Shown in pieces: positions 26,775-35,928 of a DNA stretch of 64,000 nt (position 1 is its first letter; each line of letters starts with the position of its first letter). This stretch comes from Zavarzinella sp. Lineage in GTDB: Bacteria > Planctomycetota > Planctomycetia > Gemmatales > Gemmataceae. The position numbers were made by a program, and so were the translations under genes. The notes beneath the pieces were generated by a model, which saw nothing but the letters and a program-made list of their open reading frames with translations, had not been told where the DNA came from and searched no databases. The stretch is taken from contig JAWKTI010000001.1 of the NCBI GenBank assembly GCA_041399155.1, forward strand, positions 1,116,001 through 1,180,000. The letters are read 5' to 3'.

Positions 26775-28555
26775 GATTGCGAACGCTTGTCAATTAACTG
26801 GGAAAGTTGGAGGATCGATTCCGGGATTGTTTTCAGTGCATAATGAAGTTTTTCGTATGTGGATCCACCTGTCACTGGCCATTGAGAAAGCCATTCACTT
26901 AATGGGTGGCTGATGCCAGCCGTCATTAAATGAAGTTTATGATCGTGAAAAGCACGTCGTCGTGATTCAACCATCTGCCACACAAACAGTTCAATGATCT
27001 GATGAATTAATGACACAAATACCACGATATAAATGATGGTGGGCCAGTTGAACCCACCCAGCAAAAACGCGGCGACAATTGCCGCAACATCCAGCAGAAG
27101 AATCCCAGCCCGTATCCCAGCCAGCACGCGGGGCCGTTTTTCAAGCGATTGACACACTCTGCGCGCCGCATTTTCAATTTCTTCTGCTGAACTGAACTGA
27201 TAATGTCGAAAAACAGCCTGAAACTGCTCGCGGGATTCTGCCGCGAAGCGATGCGAATAAGATTGGGCTACATGTCGCCAGATCGGGTGCTGGCCCGATT
27301 TGGCAATTGCCGTTGCTTTCAATTCATCCAGCCAGCCATTCCAGGCATTTTCAATCACACGCGTTTCGGTGCCCATGGGCGAGGCGGGGCGGGCAATGAT
27401 TTTCCCAATCAATTTTCGTAGCTGCAAGTAGGGCCAGCGCAAGAGCCCCAGCGTAAATGACAAACCTTTTCCAGCACCTGGAAGTTCCAGCAATTGCAGA
27501 AGTTGTTCCTTGGCATCATCAAATCGTTGAAACTGGGCGTTGTTCAAAAACTCTAGTTGATACGCTTCTTCATATTTCAGTTTGCAAGTATACACCGCAC
27601 TCCGCCATTCTTCGATTGCCGACAGGTCGCTTTTGGCCATTTCTGCAAGACTATTGCCAAGAGTCTGCAGGTAGTGCATCCCTTGCAAAACAGATCGTTT
27701 GCGGGCGATTTCACCATTCAGGCTTACCTGCACCTCATTCAACAGTGGGATGCGATATTCCGAAGCCAGACTGGGGTTTTCTAAATGTTCCTTGGGTAAA
27801 AAAGGAATTGCCAACACAGGAATGGTTCCTGCATGCTCACTCGAATTCGCCCGGCGCTGCAGTACTTCCTGGCGAAAATGTTCCCGAAGAGTATCCACCT
27901 GGTTCGGACGCATTTTAGTCAGCACGACCAGTACCTGTTTTCCAGCAGCCAGCATTTGCCCCAGAAAATCTGTGGGTACTTCATCGTTATACCGTTCATC
28001 AGATGCAACGAAGATCACCAGATCTGCCAGTGCGGTTACTTCGTACAAGCGTAAGAGATAACCCCCTGCTGCTGATGTGGTCATATCCGGACAGTCCCAG
28101 ACCACAAAATCGGTCATCCCTGTATCCATGGTACTCGTCTGCCGAATCTGGTAAACATCTTCGTCCAGATTCGCGGGTGCTACGGTATCCAGTTTTCGCA
28201 GTGGTCCCAGAAAGCCCAAATGCCCAGCCCACGTGGAAGGGCCTTGTTGTCCGATATAACCAATCGGGTGCCTGGTATAGCCAGCCTGGGGATTGGCTTC
28301 AGCAATCATGCCGCCCAGCAAAAAATTTACGACAGTACTTTTACCGGTGCCCGCACCACCAACCACAGCGATATGGAGTGGGAGGGCACCCTGACCATCA
28401 ATCCATGGGCCAATGACATTGCGTACCAGTGCCGCACCAAATCGTAGCCGCAGCACTTTGGGTGGTGCCTGTTCGGAATCGCGCCAATGATCTTCCAGCC
28501 AGCTGAATTGGTCTGCTAGCTGGCTGATGACAATCCGGTGATCGACGCCTTCCAT
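26771..28555 (-). CDS. Membrane-anchored P-loop GTPase-like protein, first gene of a coupled pair
   Basis: This 594-residue protein has a P-loop GGAGTGKS (66-73) and G3-like DCPD (154-157), but the G4 position reads TKMR (213-216) instead of NKxD, so guanine recognition may be altered. A helical middle leads to two hydrophobic segments (ILLLDVAAIVAAFLLGG and IIYIVVFVSLIHQIIELF), then a short helical tail. Architecture parallels the downstream GTPase, suggesting a heteromeric pair in which one partner may be nucleotide-binding-impaired. Translational coupling by a four-base overlap supports fixed stoichiometry. The pairing is seen directly; the complex is inference. Confidence 0.8.
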   Translation of the reverse strand: MEGVDHRIVISQLADQFSWLEDHWRDSEQAPPKVLRLRFGAALVRNVIGPWIDGQGALPLHIAVVGGAGTGKSTVVNFLLGGMIAEANPQAGYTRHPIGYIGQQGPSTWAGHLGFLGPLRKLDTVAPANLDEDVYQIRQTSTMDTGMTDFVVWDCPDMTTSAAGGYLLRLYEVTALADLVIFVASDERYNDEVPTDFLGQMLAAGKQVLVVLTKMRPNQVDTLREHFRQEVLQRRANSSEHAGTIPVLAIPFLPKEHLENPSLASEYRIPLLNEVQVSLNGEIARKRSVLQGMHYLQTLGNSLAEMAKSDLSAIEEWRSAVYTCKLKYEEAYQLEFLNNAQFQRFDDAKEQLLQLLELPGAGKGLSFTLGLLRWPYLQLRKLIGKIIARPASPMGTETRVIENAWNGWLDELKATAIAKSGQHPIWRHVAQSYSHRFAAESREQFQAVFRHYQFSSAEEIENAARRVCQSLEKRPRVLAGIRAGILLLDVAAIVAAFLLGGFNWPTIIYIVVFVSLIHQIIELFVWQMVESRRRAFHDHKLHLMTAGISHPLSEWLSQWPVTGGSTYEKLHYALKTIPESILQLSQLIDKRSQS

Positions 28556-28597
28556 CAGTTACCCCCTTTCTCGGCACATACAACTTTACCACACGAT

Positions 28598-29737
28598 TCA
28601 GGATCGAAATGCTGGCAGATATCGCGGTGCCGCAGGTCGATCCAGTCGAAACATATCTACCTCCAGCCGTGGAGTGGTTCCAATGATCAGGTCTTCAACA
28701 ACTTCCGCAGTCGCAATAGACAGTTGAATGCCAGCTCGGAAATGACCTGTGGCAAGTATCAGATTATCCCATGCATTTGATTTGCCGATGTAAGGCAGAC
28801 CGTCTGCGGTGCCAGGCCGCAATCCAGCCCAGGTGCGGACAACGGGATAGTGTTGCAACGCTGGCACAACAGCACAGGCGAACTCTTTCAAAACCTCTGT
28901 GCCATGTTCTGTGGGCAGTTTATCATACTCTGCTTCTGGTTCTTCTGTCGATCCTGCCAGAATCAAACCATCCCCACGTGGGACCAGATACGACCGATCC
29001 AATTCAATCACGTGCTTCAAGGTATTGGGTTCTGCTTTAAACTGCACCAGTTGGCCTTTCACAGGATAAAGGCTCATCGCTGGCACCCCTGGAGGTAACA
29101 GCCGATTACTCCATGCACCTGCACACAATACAAAGTTCTTTGCAGTCAGGTGCGTCCCACGTTCATCAATGGCGGCACACAGGTGCTGCTTTTTGCCATG
29201 CCAGCCAACAATCTCATTTTCGGGTAGAATTATCACACCTTGTCGGCGACAACCTTCCTCTAACGCTTTCAAGTGCCAGGGATTACGCACCTGGGACAGT
29301 GTTGGCAGTGCAACAGCAACATGATGCTGTGGAATGCGCAGACCAGGTTCGCAGGATTGAATGTCAGGATCAGAAATCTCCTGACATTCAATCCCTTCCG
29401 CTACCCAATGGGACATTGTTTCAGCAATCTCATCGTGGTGGAGCAAAACAAGCCCACCACATTTCCTGAAGCCGCTGGAAAGATTTGTTCGTTCCTGTAG
29501 CTGGGCACAAAATTCGGCAAATCGACTGGTGCTGAGTGCACGCAATTGTTCATAACCTGTTGAAGCGAACTGTGGATTCCCAGGTGGGACGATCCCTGCA
29601 CCAGCCCAGGATGCTTCTTTACCGGGGGATCGCCGATCAACCAGCGTTACTGTAAGTCCTTTGCTGGCAAGGTGATAGGCGCATGTCAGGCCAATAACTC
29701 CCCCACCGACAATCAGAACATCCGAAATTTTGTCCAT
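28598..29737 (-). CDS. thiO: FAD-dependent glycine oxidase-like protein (ThiO family)
   Basis: This 379-residue protein opens with a dinucleotide-binding motif VGGGVIGLTCAYHLASKG and the DAO-family DRRSPGKEASWAGAGIVPP. The C-terminal part shows WAGLRPGTADGLPYIG and NLILATGHFRAGIQLS, typical of glycine oxidase/ThiO. ThiO oxidises glycine to iminoglycine for the thiazole of thiamine. No thiamine genes are adjacent, so another amine substrate of the DAO family remains possible. It lies upstream of the GTPase pair by 42 bases. Confidence 0.85.
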   Translation of the reverse strand: MDKISDVLIVGGGVIGLTCAYHLASKGLTVTLVDRRSPGKEASWAGAGIVPPGNPQFASTGYEQLRALSTSRFAEFCAQLQERTNLSSGFRKCGGLVLLHHDEIAETMSHWVAEGIECQEISDPDIQSCEPGLRIPQHHVAVALPTLSQVRNPWHLKALEEGCRRQGVIILPENEIVGWHGKKQHLCAAIDERGTHLTAKNFVLCAGAWSNRLLPPGVPAMSLYPVKGQLVQFKAEPNTLKHVIELDRSYLVPRGDGLILAGSTEEPEAEYDKLPTEHGTEVLKEFACAVVPALQHYPVVRTWAGLRPGTADGLPYIGKSNAWDNLILATGHFRAGIQLSIATAEVVEDLIIGTTPRLEVDMFRLDRPAAPRYLPAFRS

Positions 29738-30003
29738 GCATTACGTTATATCAATGAAACATCGCTACAAAACCTCCCACAGATGCAAAATCAAAGTGCA
29801 GTTCGGAACCAAAATATTCCACCGCTGATTAGTAGACGCTTGAACATGTAATTTTGTTCCCCAAAAATTCCCGATTATAGAATTTTTTTCATATTTTTGT
29901 TCTTTCAAAATAGTGAACTTCTGCGGGTGGTAACAAAGAATCACGCACCGGCACCTGAAAAGCCGATAATCGCTGATGATTGATTGCAGAGTGGCGTAGA
30001 CAT

Positions 30004-31374
30004 ATGAATTTCAATATTCGTTTGGGTGTTATATCTTTTGCATTGTTCTGCTTTTGTGCTGACGTTCATCAGATTGTAGCTCAGCAGAAAAAAGTTCCTT
30101 TTGCAGTCGATAGGGTGGTCCAGGCCCAGGCAATCGTCGTTGACAAAAACAAAGAAGAAAATTTGCGTAAAGACTTACCTGTAAATAACTTCCGTGCATT
30201 AGGGCTGGATGATCTTATTTCGCGTTCCCTGGCCACGCACCCACGATTAGGGAAGGCAGGGTTTGTTGTAGAGCAAGCAAAAGGCTACCACTATCAGGCG
30301 GGGTTGTACCCCAATCCTGTGTTAAACCTGGTTGGGGATGAGCTGGGAGATGTTCAGGGCCCAGTTGGCATTCTCACCATCCCTGGAATCAGCCAGGAAA
30401 TCGTCACAGCATCAAAACTTTCCCTCGGTCAGGCGGTGGCTGCCAAAGAAGTCGATGGTGCCAATTTGCGTCTGCTGGAAGAACGATACGAATTAATCGG
30501 CAGCATCCGAGCCCAGTATATCGCTGTGATCTGCTTACAAAGGAGAGCCCAGGTCTATGCTGATCTGGTTCAACTGACCGAAACCGCCACAAAGAACTCG
30601 CAGGCACTTTTTGAAAATAATCTTCTGCCCAAACTGGCGTTGTTAAGGCAGGAAGTGGCCCTGGAACGGATCCGAGCAGAAGAGCTGGCAATTTCAGCAC
30701 AACTGGTGGCCGCTTTTCAGGCACTTGCCGCAGTCGCTGGCGATCTGCAGCTTCCCCCACAATTATTGGGCAGTTTACTTGATCAGCCTGTGCCCGTTTA
30801 CGATGCTGACCAACTCCGGTCCGTGGTGCTGCAAATTCACCCCAGAGTCCGCCGATTTCAGGTGGAAATTGAACAGCGAACCGCCCAGCTCGCCAAAGCG
30901 AACGCCGATGTGATCCCAAATGTGACTGTTTCCACTGGATACGTATATCAGGGGCAGAATAAATCCCACGACTGGACGCTGGGAGTATCAGTACCCATTC
31001 CCAGTTGGAATCGCAACGAGGGAAATATTTTCGCCGCACGAATGGGAATTCATATTGCTCAGAAACAACTGGAAGTGGTGCAGTTGGAGCTGGCGGAAGG
31101 TGTAGCAAAAACTTACCAGGATTACGCTGCGGGGTTAGCAAAGGTAAAGCAGTATCAGGAAAAAATACTCCCTCGGATTGAGGATTTGTACCAGCAATCA
31201 TTGAAAGCCTTTCAACAGGGGCAGTTGCCTTTCAACGATATTACTCTGGTGCAGCAGAACCTGGTCAACACAAGACTGGAATTTCTCCAGGAACAGGAGC
31301 GTGCCTGGCAGGCAGCAGCTAGATTGTCTGCGTTGTTAATGGAAGATCAATGGCCGCCAGCGAGGCAAAAGTGA
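30004..31374 (+). CDS. TolC/CzcC-type outer membrane efflux protein
   Basis: This 456-residue protein has a signal peptide (hydrophobic ~6-22) and the two OEP repeats of alpha-helical hairpins typical of TolC-family channels; GLYPNPVLNLVGDELG is the usual conserved segment early in the first repeat, and VSTGYVYQGQNKSHDWTLGVSVPIPSWNRNEG is the start of the second repeat's strand region in CzcC-like members. ATG at 30004 is chosen for the signal peptide; TTG at 29980 is in frame. It would form an outer-membrane/periplasmic tunnel. No membrane-fusion protein or RND pump is nearby, so its partners are elsewhere. A hairpin terminator follows. Confidence 0.88.
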   Translation: MNFNIRLGVISFALFCFCADVHQIVAQQKKVPFAVDRVVQAQAIVVDKNKEENLRKDLPVNNFRALGLDDLISRSLATHPRLGKAGFVVEQAKGYHYQAGLYPNPVLNLVGDELGDVQGPVGILTIPGISQEIVTASKLSLGQAVAAKEVDGANLRLLEERYELIGSIRAQYIAVICLQRRAQVYADLVQLTETATKNSQALFENNLLPKLALLRQEVALERIRAEELAISAQLVAAFQALAAVAGDLQLPPQLLGSLLDQPVPVYDADQLRSVVLQIHPRVRRFQVEIEQRTAQLAKANADVIPNVTVSTGYVYQGQNKSHDWTLGVSVPIPSWNRNEGNIFAARMGIHIAQKQLEVVQLELAEGVAKTYQDYAAGLAKVKQYQEKILPRIEDLYQQSLKAFQQGQLPFNDITLVQQNLVNTRLEFLQEQERAWQAAARLSALLMEDQWPPARQK

Positions 31375-31375
31375 A

Positions 31376-31399
31376 AAAGAATGAGAAAAACTCATTTTT
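31376..31399. terminator. Bidirectional hairpin terminator (AATGAG/CTCATT type)
   Basis: AATGAG (31380-31385) and CTCATT (31391-31396) flank an A-rich loop, with A-run before and T-run after, between convergent genes. The same hairpin recurs at 43089, 51658 and 60999. Confidence 0.55.
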
Positions 31400-31409
31400 G
31401 CAGTGGATT

Positions 31410-32252
31410 TTAAAAACCGGAAGCGGGCACCACCGTAAGAACCATAGATTTGCCACCACGTAAGATTTCAACCACTGCTTTCTGTTTGGGTTTAACAAAA
31501 GATGCAGCAATCAGGGTGTCATCGACAGTATCGGTCCACCGACCACCAATTGTGAGAAGTTTATCACCTTTTTTCAATCCCGCTTTAGCTGCGGGACTTT
31601 CTGGGAAAACATTGGAAACAATCACGCCATTGGCTTCATCATCGTCATCGTTCTGAATGTCGAAACCCAGCAGGGCGCCAGCACCCACAATTTTCGGTTC
31701 CTGTTTCCCAGACATCGACGACATCATACGGTTCATCATAGCCTGCATTACATCTTCACTTTTGTAACCGTTGGGCACAAAAGTCAGTTCTTTTTTGGCA
31801 TAATCTACCGACATGCGGAACTGGCTGAAGAACGGGAAGCCCACAATTCCTTCGATGGAACCATATTTTTCCTTGTATTCTTCGGAAAACAGTTTCACTG
31901 TGGGGTGATCCATGATCTGAGCGGATGTGTTTTCTGCAACCAGACTTCCCACCTGGAACTTGGCAATTTGTGCGTTCCCCATCATCCCAAACAGAGGGAT
32001 AAGTGGTTTATCTTTGGCTTTTGCAAGCAAGCCCGCATCTTTCGCAATGCGGGGGCTGATCAAAGAAGTGGGGGCACCCGTATCAAAAATCAGATTGTAA
32101 GGGCCATTTCCATCCAGTTTCACTTTGACGATGAAGTGGCCGGAAGAAACAAGTTCAAATGGAACCACCACCGCTTCAGCGGGTTTCACCAGCGGTTTGG
32201 TATCCGCGTGTAAAGCTAAACTCAAAAAGAGTAAGGTAAGGATTGTTTTCAT
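31410..32252 (-). CDS. Secreted retropepsin-like aspartyl protease with PDZ domain (second copy)
   Basis: This 280-residue protein has a signal peptide and a retropepsin-like domain with the catalytic motif IFDTGAPTSLIS. A PDZ domain follows (FPESPAAKAGLKKGDKLLTIGG). The DTG is single, so activity would need dimerisation as in retropepsins. It is a paralogue of the gene just upstream; the ATG has AAGGGG eight bases before it and lies two bases after the stop of that gene, so the pair is one operon. The site of action should be periplasmic; substrates are unknown. Confidence 0.85.
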   Translation of the reverse strand: MKTILTLLFLSLALHADTKPLVKPAEAVVVPFELVSSGHFIVKVKLDGNGPYNLIFDTGAPTSLISPRIAKDAGLLAKAKDKPLIPLFGMMGNAQIAKFQVGSLVAENTSAQIMDHPTVKLFSEEYKEKYGSIEGIVGFPFFSQFRMSVDYAKKELTFVPNGYKSEDVMQAMMNRMMSSMSGKQEPKIVGAGALLGFDIQNDDDDEANGVIVSNVFPESPAAKAGLKKGDKLLTIGGRWTDTVDDTLIAASFVKPKQKAVVEILRGGKSMVLTVVPASGF

Positions 32253-32254
32253 GA

Positions 32255-33103
32255 TTAGATCCCCTTTCCAAGTGTCATTTCGAGTTTGGTTTCTTTCCCA
32301 CCCCGTAACACAGTCAGTGCAACAATACTGTCAGAACCAAGTTTGCTGAAGGAATCCAGTAATTTTTCAATCGTTGCAGCTTCGATTTTGCCTTTCGAAA
32401 CGATCAAGTCCCCTACTTGTAAACCGGATTTGGCAGCAGGACTGTTGGCCAGAATCTGTTTCACAATCACACCTTCTTTCGTAATACCTAATTCTGCACC
32501 CACGAAGCCACGCTGGTTGACGGCATAATTTGGTTTGATTCCACTGAATGCCGCCAGGAACTTCATCATTGTGCCCATCATTTCCAGGCTGGACTGACCC
32601 GAATCTTTTTCTTTCCCAGTGATCCGCTTGGGTTCAGGCAGTTCAATATCAACAGGTGTCCATAACAACTTGTCTTCATTAAAATCGTAAACAATCCGAT
32701 AACGAGACAAAATGTTGTATCCAATGACGCCATGCAGTTCGCAGCCCGCCAACCCCATCGAATTCATTCCTTTCAACTGAAACATGTCGATCGCCAGGCC
32801 GCGTGGCTTGTCCAGTTTCAGTCCACCTTCTAACACGACCGAATCAAAATCCGCCCAGCCCTTGTCGGTTTTGGCACCCACTTTTTTGGCGATTTCTTCG
32901 GTCATAATCATCGCAGGCGCGCCTGTGTCGATAATAAAGTTAAACGGCCCTTTATTATTAATTTTGGCCCGCACCAGGACGTGCTTGGTATCGGTCAGGC
33001 GGTAAGGCACTTCAAACGTAGGGGGCTGCTTTTTCTTCGGTTCTTCTGCGTTCACTGCGAAAGAACTGATGCATAGTGCAGCACCGACGATCATCCATTT
33101 CAT
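32255..33103 (-). CDS. Secreted retropepsin-like aspartyl protease with PDZ domain (first copy)
   Basis: This 282-residue protein has a signal peptide ending near VNA, a retropepsin-like domain with FIIDTGAPAMIMT, and a C-terminal PDZ domain (NSPAAKSGLQVGDLIVSKG). ATG at 33103 is preferred over an upstream in-frame start at 33121 because AGGAG precedes it. It forms a tandem pair with the downstream paralogue, sharing the order protease-PDZ but with clear divergence, suggesting an old duplication. greA lies just upstream on the same strand. Confidence 0.85.
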   Translation of the reverse strand: MKWMIVGAALCISSFAVNAEEPKKKQPPTFEVPYRLTDTKHVLVRAKINNKGPFNFIIDTGAPAMIMTEEIAKKVGAKTDKGWADFDSVVLEGGLKLDKPRGLAIDMFQLKGMNSMGLAGCELHGVIGYNILSRYRIVYDFNEDKLLWTPVDIELPEPKRITGKEKDSGQSSLEMMGTMMKFLAAFSGIKPNYAVNQRGFVGAELGITKEGVIVKQILANSPAAKSGLQVGDLIVSKGKIEAATIEKLLDSFSKLGSDSIVALTVLRGGKETKLEMTLGKGI

Positions 33104-33134
33104 TGCAGACTCCTGTTGCATTTACAGTGGTGGG

Positions 33135-33611
33135 TTATTCAAAGGCAATCTTCAGAATTTTGAAGCGTTTCAATCCTTTTGGAACTTCAATTTCTGCAAT
33201 ATCGCCTTTCTTTTTCCCCAGTAATCCACGTCCAATGGGGCTGGAGGTTAAAATCTTATTTTCGTCCGGATCGTCCTGCCCCGGGCCAACCAATTGATAG
33301 GTATCTTCATCTTTGGTGTCCATGTCCTTGATGGTCACCGTACACCCAAACACAACAACATCCCGCGGAAGAGAATTCGGATCAATAATGGTGGCTCGGG
33401 CCAGTTTCCCTTTCAACTGATCTATTTTTGCCTGCTGCATTCCCTGATCTTCACGGGCAGCGTGGTATTCTGCATTTTCGCTCAGATCGCCCATTTCGCG
33501 TGCGGTGGCAACCCGACGGGTGATCTCCAGCAAATGGGATTCCATCTGCGACAATTCCGCTTTCAGGTTGTCATAACCTTCGCGGGTCATCGGAATTCGT
33601 TCTTCGATCAT
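33135..33611 (-). CDS. greA: Transcription elongation factor GreA
   Basis: This 158-residue protein has exactly the usual GreA length. The N-terminal coiled coil carries the tip acidic residues in GDLSENAEYHAAREDQG, and the C-terminal domain ends with SSPIGRGLLGKKKGD and IEVPKGLKRFKILKI. It rescues backtracked RNA polymerase by stimulating transcript cleavage. ATG at 33611 is chosen over 33617 and 33626 because GGGGAG sits seven bases upstream of it. Confidence 0.95.
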   Translation of the reverse strand: MIEERIPMTREGYDNLKAELSQMESHLLEITRRVATAREMGDLSENAEYHAAREDQGMQQAKIDQLKGKLARATIIDPNSLPRDVVVFGCTVTIKDMDTKDEDTYQLVGPGQDDPDENKILTSSPIGRGLLGKKKGDIAEIEVPKGLKRFKILKIAFE

Positions 33612-33693
33612 GATCATTCTCCCCAACGTATCTCTTTCGTGCAGATACGCTTATCTCACTTGAAACTTGATGATTTGTAGACAGATCCTGGAA

Positions 33694-34764
33694 TTAGGGG
33701 ATCCAATTGGTCGTTTCATCCACCGAAGCTGCGAATTCAGCTAACAATATGGCGGCATTAATCAAATCATCTGTATGAACCATTTCTACCGGGCTGTGCA
33801 TATAGCGGTTCGGAATACCAATTAGGCCCGTTGCCACTCCACCACGAGATAGTTGGATTGCATTGGCATCGGTGCCTGTTGCTCGATTGGCCCCACGAAC
33901 CTGATATGGGACTTCTGCCCGCTTGGCAGCAGCCTCCAGGTGGGCAAAAACGTGGGGGTTAATATTGGGCCCACGATACAACACGGGGCCCCCACCTAAT
34001 TTCACATCGCCAATCTGTTTATTTTCTGATCCAGGTGTATCCGTTGCGTGGGTCACATCAATTGCAATCCCTACGTGGGGCTGCACGGAATACGCACTGG
34101 TGGTTGCCCCACGAAGGCCGATTTCTTCCTGAACGGTGGAAACAGCATAAACTGCCGACCGCCGATCACGCTGATGCAACAAACGGAGTGCTTCAAATGC
34201 CACCCAAACACCCACCTTATCGTCCATGGCGGGACTGGTTACATTCCCGTTGAGCATTTCACGGAATCCCAGTTCTACAGTAACCGGGTCACCTAACTGC
34301 ACGAGCTCACTGGCTTCTTCTTTATTTCGGACACCAATATCGAGCCAAAGTTCGTGTATCTGTGGCACTTTGTTCCGTTCTTCGGGTGTCAACAGGTGCG
34401 GGGCTTTGCGGGCGATCAAGCCAGTTAATGGGCCGGATTTCGACCAGACTGTCATCCGTTGCCCAATCGCGACAGCCACATCCCAGCCACCAATCGGCTG
34501 AAAGTACAAATAGCCGTTAGCATCAATGTATTCTACCATCAAACCCAACTGATCGCAGTGCCCTGCAAACATCACCCGCAGGGGAGCGGAGCCGGGGTCT
34601 TTCGGTTGCAGGCTGGCAATCACATTGCCATGCACATCTGTCTGAATGTGATCGGCAAACTCGCTCGACCAAGACCGCACCACTCCTTGAACCGGCTGCT
34701 CAAAGCCGGAGGGACTGGGAGTCTCCAGGATGTCTTTCAGAAATGTATAAGAGCGATCGTACAT
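33694..34764 (-). CDS. M42 family glutamyl aminopeptidase/endoglucanase-like metallopeptidase
   Basis: This 356-residue protein has the M42 set of metal and catalytic residues: His in AGHCDQLGLMV, Asp in SPAMDDKVGVW, Glu-Glu in STVQEEIGLRGA, Asp in AIDVTHATDTPG and His in MHSPVEMVH. M42 enzymes are cytosolic dodecameric aminopeptidases that need two divalent metals. It is followed by greA on the same strand with about 80 bases between. Confidence 0.92.
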   Translation of the reverse strand: MYDRSYTFLKDILETPSPSGFEQPVQGVVRSWSSEFADHIQTDVHGNVIASLQPKDPGSAPLRVMFAGHCDQLGLMVEYIDANGYLYFQPIGGWDVAVAIGQRMTVWSKSGPLTGLIARKAPHLLTPEERNKVPQIHELWLDIGVRNKEEASELVQLGDPVTVELGFREMLNGNVTSPAMDDKVGVWVAFEALRLLHQRDRRSAVYAVSTVQEEIGLRGATTSAYSVQPHVGIAIDVTHATDTPGSENKQIGDVKLGGGPVLYRGPNINPHVFAHLEAAAKRAEVPYQVRGANRATGTDANAIQLSRGGVATGLIGIPNRYMHSPVEMVHTDDLINAAILLAEFAASVDETTNWIP

Positions 34765-35021
34765 GCCACAGAACCTTTTCTACACAAATAACGGAAGGGG
34801 TACGGTTTACCGCACCCCCAAGCACTTGGCCAACTTTTAGTATGATAGCTGTACGCACAGTTTACAAGCGATAATCTGTCTTGAAACCAAAAAATGTGGG
34901 AGAGCGGTGCCATAATGCTCTCATCATTTTTTCATAATATAGCCTGATTGGCTTCAAGATGCAATGACAGTTATCTGAATATTGTATCATCGTAAAGTAT
35001 TTTCATATAAGGAGTTAGCGA
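34765..35021. other. Divergent intergenic region
   Basis: About 257 bases between the divergent M42 peptidase and yebC genes. It is AT-rich before yebC and should hold promoters for both, but I see no box pair good enough to name. Confidence 0.4.
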
Positions 35022-35759
35022 ATGGCTGGCCATTCCCACTGGGCAAATATTTCCAGAAAAAAATCAATCGTTGATGCCAAACGTGGAAAATTATTCAGTA
35101 AGCTGAGTCGTTACATCATTATTGCCGCACGTAACGGTGGGGGCGATCCTGATGCCAATTTGAAATTGCGATACGCCATCGACAAAGCACGTGCGGTTTC
35201 GATGCCACGTGAAAATATTGAACGGGCTATCAAACGTGGCACGGGGGAACTGGGTGGCGAACAGATGGAGGAACTGGTCTACGAGGGATTTGGACCAGGT
35301 GGGGTGGCAATTATTTGCGATGTGCTGACCGATAACCGCAACCGCACCAATGGCGAAGTGCGAAAAATCTTCGAAAAAGGTGGCGGCAACATGGGTAACC
35401 CTGGCTGTGTGGGTTACCTGTTTACTCGGAAAGGGCTGTTTCTGATTGAAGGTGAGGCAACAAATGAAGAAACACTCATGAATATTGTGCTGGAAAATGG
35501 TGCCGAAGATCTACAAAGAGATGGAGATCATTTTCAAGTAACTTGCGACGTTTCCGCATTCAACGGTTTGCAGGCAGCACTTCATGCGAAAGGAATCCAT
35601 CCCACTACGGAAGAGCTGGCAATGATCCCCAGCAATCAGGTGGAACTGGATGTCGAAACTGGCAAAAAACTGGTAAAGTTGCTCGAAACACTGGATGATA
35701 ACGACGATATTCAGAACGTATATTCGAATGGAAATATTACCGCAGAAATGTCCGAGTGA
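35022..35759 (+). CDS. YebC/PmpR family regulatory protein
   Basis: This 245-residue protein begins AGHSHWANISRKKSIVDAKRGKLFSKLSR-like (split here as AGHSHWANI and KRGKLFSKLSR), the signature of YebC/PmpR/TACO1 proteins, with GGGDPDANLKLRYAID and GPGGVAIICDVLTDNRNRT following. Members act as transcriptional regulators or as translation factors that help ribosomes pass proline stretches; the branch here is unresolved. Ribosome site AAGGAG lies eight bases before the ATG. ruvC, often adjacent in other bacteria, is absent. Confidence 0.93.
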   Translation: MAGHSHWANISRKKSIVDAKRGKLFSKLSRYIIIAARNGGGDPDANLKLRYAIDKARAVSMPRENIERAIKRGTGELGGEQMEELVYEGFGPGGVAIICDVLTDNRNRTNGEVRKIFEKGGGNMGNPGCVGYLFTRKGLFLIEGEATNEETLMNIVLENGAEDLQRDGDHFQVTCDVSAFNGLQAALHAKGIHPTTEELAMIPSNQVELDVETGKKLVKLLETLDDNDDIQNVYSNGNITAEMSE

Positions 35760-35928
35760 TTAGGTTGTGGAAATAAATCGGCAGTGAGCCACCTTTTTCA
35801 GACAATTTCACAGATACCAGCATCAGTTTACCTTCCTATGATAGCTTGTAAACAATCGACTTGATGACCACGCAGCTAAGCACGCTGCTGGTCTGTGCAG
35901 GAACAACCGACCCTGGGGTAATTTTTCG

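Noticed and set aside
30404..31201. A 265-residue reverse frame inside the TolC-family gene
   Set aside because: Composition is unlike neighbours and the forward frame has the TolC repeats.
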